Shown piece by piece: positions 5,780 to 6,828 of a stretch of DNA of 6,828 nucleotides. The stretch's first letter is position 1; each line of letters opens with the position of its first letter. The translations under genes were made by a program, and so were the position numbers. This DNA is from Actinomycetota bacterium (GTDB lineage: Bacteria > Actinomycetota > Thermoleophilia > UBA2241), in NCBI GenBank assembly GCA_003157715.1, contig PMKK01000238.1, forward strand, positions 1 to 6,828, written 5' to 3'. The notes under the pieces are model-generated. The model was not told the DNA's origin. It ran no database searches and saw only the letters and a program-made list of their open reading frames with translations.

Positions 5780-5782
5780 AAT
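5749..5782 (-). promoter_or_regulatory. 34-nt identical AT-rich core, possible operator, copy B
   Basis: The sequence is identical to 41-74 read on the other strand, with the same TGACATT direct repeat at 22-bp spacing and the same AAGT-T-ACTT dyad. Complete identity in non-coding AT-rich DNA, while the flanks have drifted, points to selection or to recent duplication/conversion. In this copy the core also encodes the first 11 codons of a possible leader peptide starting at ATG 5779. Confidence 0.55.
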
Positions 5783-5840
5783 GACCCCCTCAGGCTCGCC
5801 TGCGATGCTGAAGGGTCGGCGAAGACGTCCGCGCTTGCGC

Positions 5841-6815
5841 TCAGGGCACCAGCACGATCTTGCCGAAGTGGTGACCCTCGAGCAGCTCGTGGGCCTCGCG
5901 CGCCCGCGAGAGGGGGAGCACGTGGCCGACCACCGGCCGCAGCTTGTCTTCCGTGACCAGCCGCGCCACCTCGGCGAGGACCTCGGCGGTGCCGGCGCGG
6001 CCGGCGTTGCTCGAACTCGCAAACAGCAGCGAGGCGTCGACGGCGATGGCCGGGCCGGTGGGGAATGTCACCGTCGGCTCCGGTCCGCCGCCGATACCAA
6101 CGATGCGCCCTCCTCTGGCGATCATGCCGAGGTCGGCGGCGAGGTTCGCCGACAAAATCAGCTCGACGATGACTTCGACCCCCTTGCCGCCGGTAAGCCG
6201 CGCGACCTCGGCTGAGACGTCGAGTGCGTGGCGGTCGATGGTCTCATCGGCGCCCAGTGAACGGACGCGCTCGCCGTCGGCGGCGCTGTCGACGGTGGCC
6301 AGCACTCGTGCTCCGCGCGCATGGGCGAGCTGCACGGCGGCGCTGCCGACGCCGCCTCCCGCGCCCTGGACCAGCACCGTCTCGCCGGCGGCGAGAGCGG
6401 CGCGCCGTACCAGGCCATACCAGGCCGTCGCGAAGGAGAGTCCGAGGGCGGCCGCCTCTTCGAACGAGCTGCCGGCCGGTTTGCGCACGGCCTGTACGGG
6501 GGCGATCAGAGCGTACTCGGCGTAGCTGCCCTCGCTGCCGATGCCGAGGCCCGTAAAGAAGACCTCGTCGCCCGGCGCGACGCCTTCGACGCCGGAGCCG
6601 ACCGTCTCGACGATGCCGGCACCGTCCGAACCGAGCGTCTTGGGGGGCTGCTTTGGTGTCGGGAAACTGTCGCGGCGCACCGCGACGTCGATCGGGTTGA
6701 CAGCGGCGGCTCTGACGCGCACCAGCACCTGACCAGGGCCCGGCGCGGGGGTCGCGACGTCTTCGTAGCGCAGGACCTCCGGACCGCCGAACTCGTGAAT
6801 GCGCACCGCTTTCAT
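5841..6815 (-). CDS. NADPH:quinone oxidoreductase-like zinc-free MDR protein
   Basis: This is a complete 324-aa cytoplasmic MDR (medium-chain dehydrogenase/reductase) protein of the quinone oxidoreductase group, expected to use NADPH to reduce quinones or activated alkenes. The N-terminal catalytic fold shows MKAVRIHEFGGPEVL, AAAVNPIDVAVRRD (36-49) and LGSDGAGIVETVGSGV (61-76). The Rossmann domain has VLVQGAGGGVGSAAVQLA (147-164), with the AxGGVG-type dinucleotide motif at 151-157. The terminus GKIVLVP is typical. The protein contains no cysteine, so neither the catalytic nor the structural zinc site of alcohol dehydrogenases is present. The ATG at 6815 follows GGGAG at good spacing near the window edge, so its promoter is not visible. 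It lies on the same strand as the NitT/TauT-like operon, 61 bp upstream of the leader ORF. No convincing terminator separates them, so read-through is possible. A functional link to the transporters is not evident. Confidence 0.9.
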   Translation of the reverse strand: MKAVRIHEFGGPEVLRYEDVATPAPGPGQVLVRVRAAAVNPIDVAVRRDSFPTPKQPPKTLGSDGAGIVETVGSGVEGVAPGDEVFFTGLGIGSEGSYAEYALIAPVQAVRKPAGSSFEEAAALGLSFATAWYGLVRRAALAAGETVLVQGAGGGVGSAAVQLAHARGARVLATVDSAADGERVRSLGADETIDRHALDVSAEVARLTGGKGVEVIVELILSANLAADLGMIARGGRIVGIGGGPEPTVTFPTGPAIAVDASLLFASSSNAGRAGTAEVLAEVARLVTEDKLRPVVGHVLPLSRAREAHELLEGHHFGKIVLVP

Positions 6816-6828
6816 TCCCGGCTCCCTT

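Larger units (their letters stand above)
5681..5802 (-). repeat. Regulatory leader, copy B (inverted partner of 25-156)
   Basis: Read on the - strand, this copy has CAGGCGAGCCTGAG (5802-5789), the 34-nt identical core (5782-5749), an 8-nt variable patch, one CTTCCTTACCGTA unit, the dyad, and a tail ending GGGTCGC. It lies between the quinone oxidoreductase stop and the NitT/TauT permease start, pointing into the latter. CAGG-CGAG-CCTG can form a 4-bp hairpin here; copy A has a mismatch at that point. Confidence 0.85.

Noticed and set aside
25..5802. Composite transposon or integron-like element bounded by inverted repeats
   Set aside because: The repeats hold promoter-like elements pointing inward to operons. 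No transposase, recombinase or target duplication is present, and the outer edges are not sharp.
5789..5843. Terminator after the quinone oxidoreductase gene
   Set aside because: Only GCGC-TT-GCGC and a 4-bp CAGG/CCTG stem are visible. Both are too short, and there is no T tract, so I do not call termination here.

Overview
The window is GC-rich and gene-dense, with GTG starts, 4-nt start/stop overlaps, a Ser/Gly-rich lipoprotein linker after an L-T-A-C lipobox, and GC-rich terminators without T tracts. This suggests a high-GC Actinomycetota genome; I cannot place it more finely. The only AT-rich sequence is in two short regulatory blocks, described below.

Layout. (1) Positions 25-156 hold a regulatory leader, copy A. 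It is followed on the + strand by a tightly coupled three-gene operon: a four-helix DUF4418-type membrane protein (177-605), a MacB/FtsX-type ABC permease (602-1798) and its LolD/MacB-type ATPase (1795-2580). (2) A 17-bp perfect hairpin at 2628-2665 lies between this operon and a convergent one. (3) On the - strand, reading from right to left, are a NitT/TauT-type permease (4618-5619), its ATPase (3830-4624) and a lipoprotein substrate-binding protein (2698-3717). (4) Upstream of that operon, at 5681-5802, lies copy B of the same leader, in inverted orientation. (5) A complete zinc-free quinone oxidoreductase/MDR gene (5841-6815, - strand) ends 61 bp before copy B's leader ORF.

How it may work together. 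Two ABC systems of different architecture, one import-type with a binding lipoprotein and one MacB-type with an extracytoplasmic domain, face each other. Both are headed by copies of one leader that share a 34-nt identical core, a TTGACA-N17-TACCGT promoter-like pair and a dyad. Paired or repeated cysteines occur in the components predicted to face outward: CC at residues 229-230 plus C56 and C124 of the binding protein, CC at 113-114 of the FtsX-type permease, and a duplicated CSxPxxxCR motif in the DUF4418 protein. My inference is that this is one co-regulated unit handling a thiol-binding ligand, such as a metal, a metal complex or a sulfur compound. The ligand itself cannot be read from the sequence. 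The routine annotations would be 'taurine/nitrate ABC transporter' and 'lipoprotein-export ABC transporter', and both probably mislead here.
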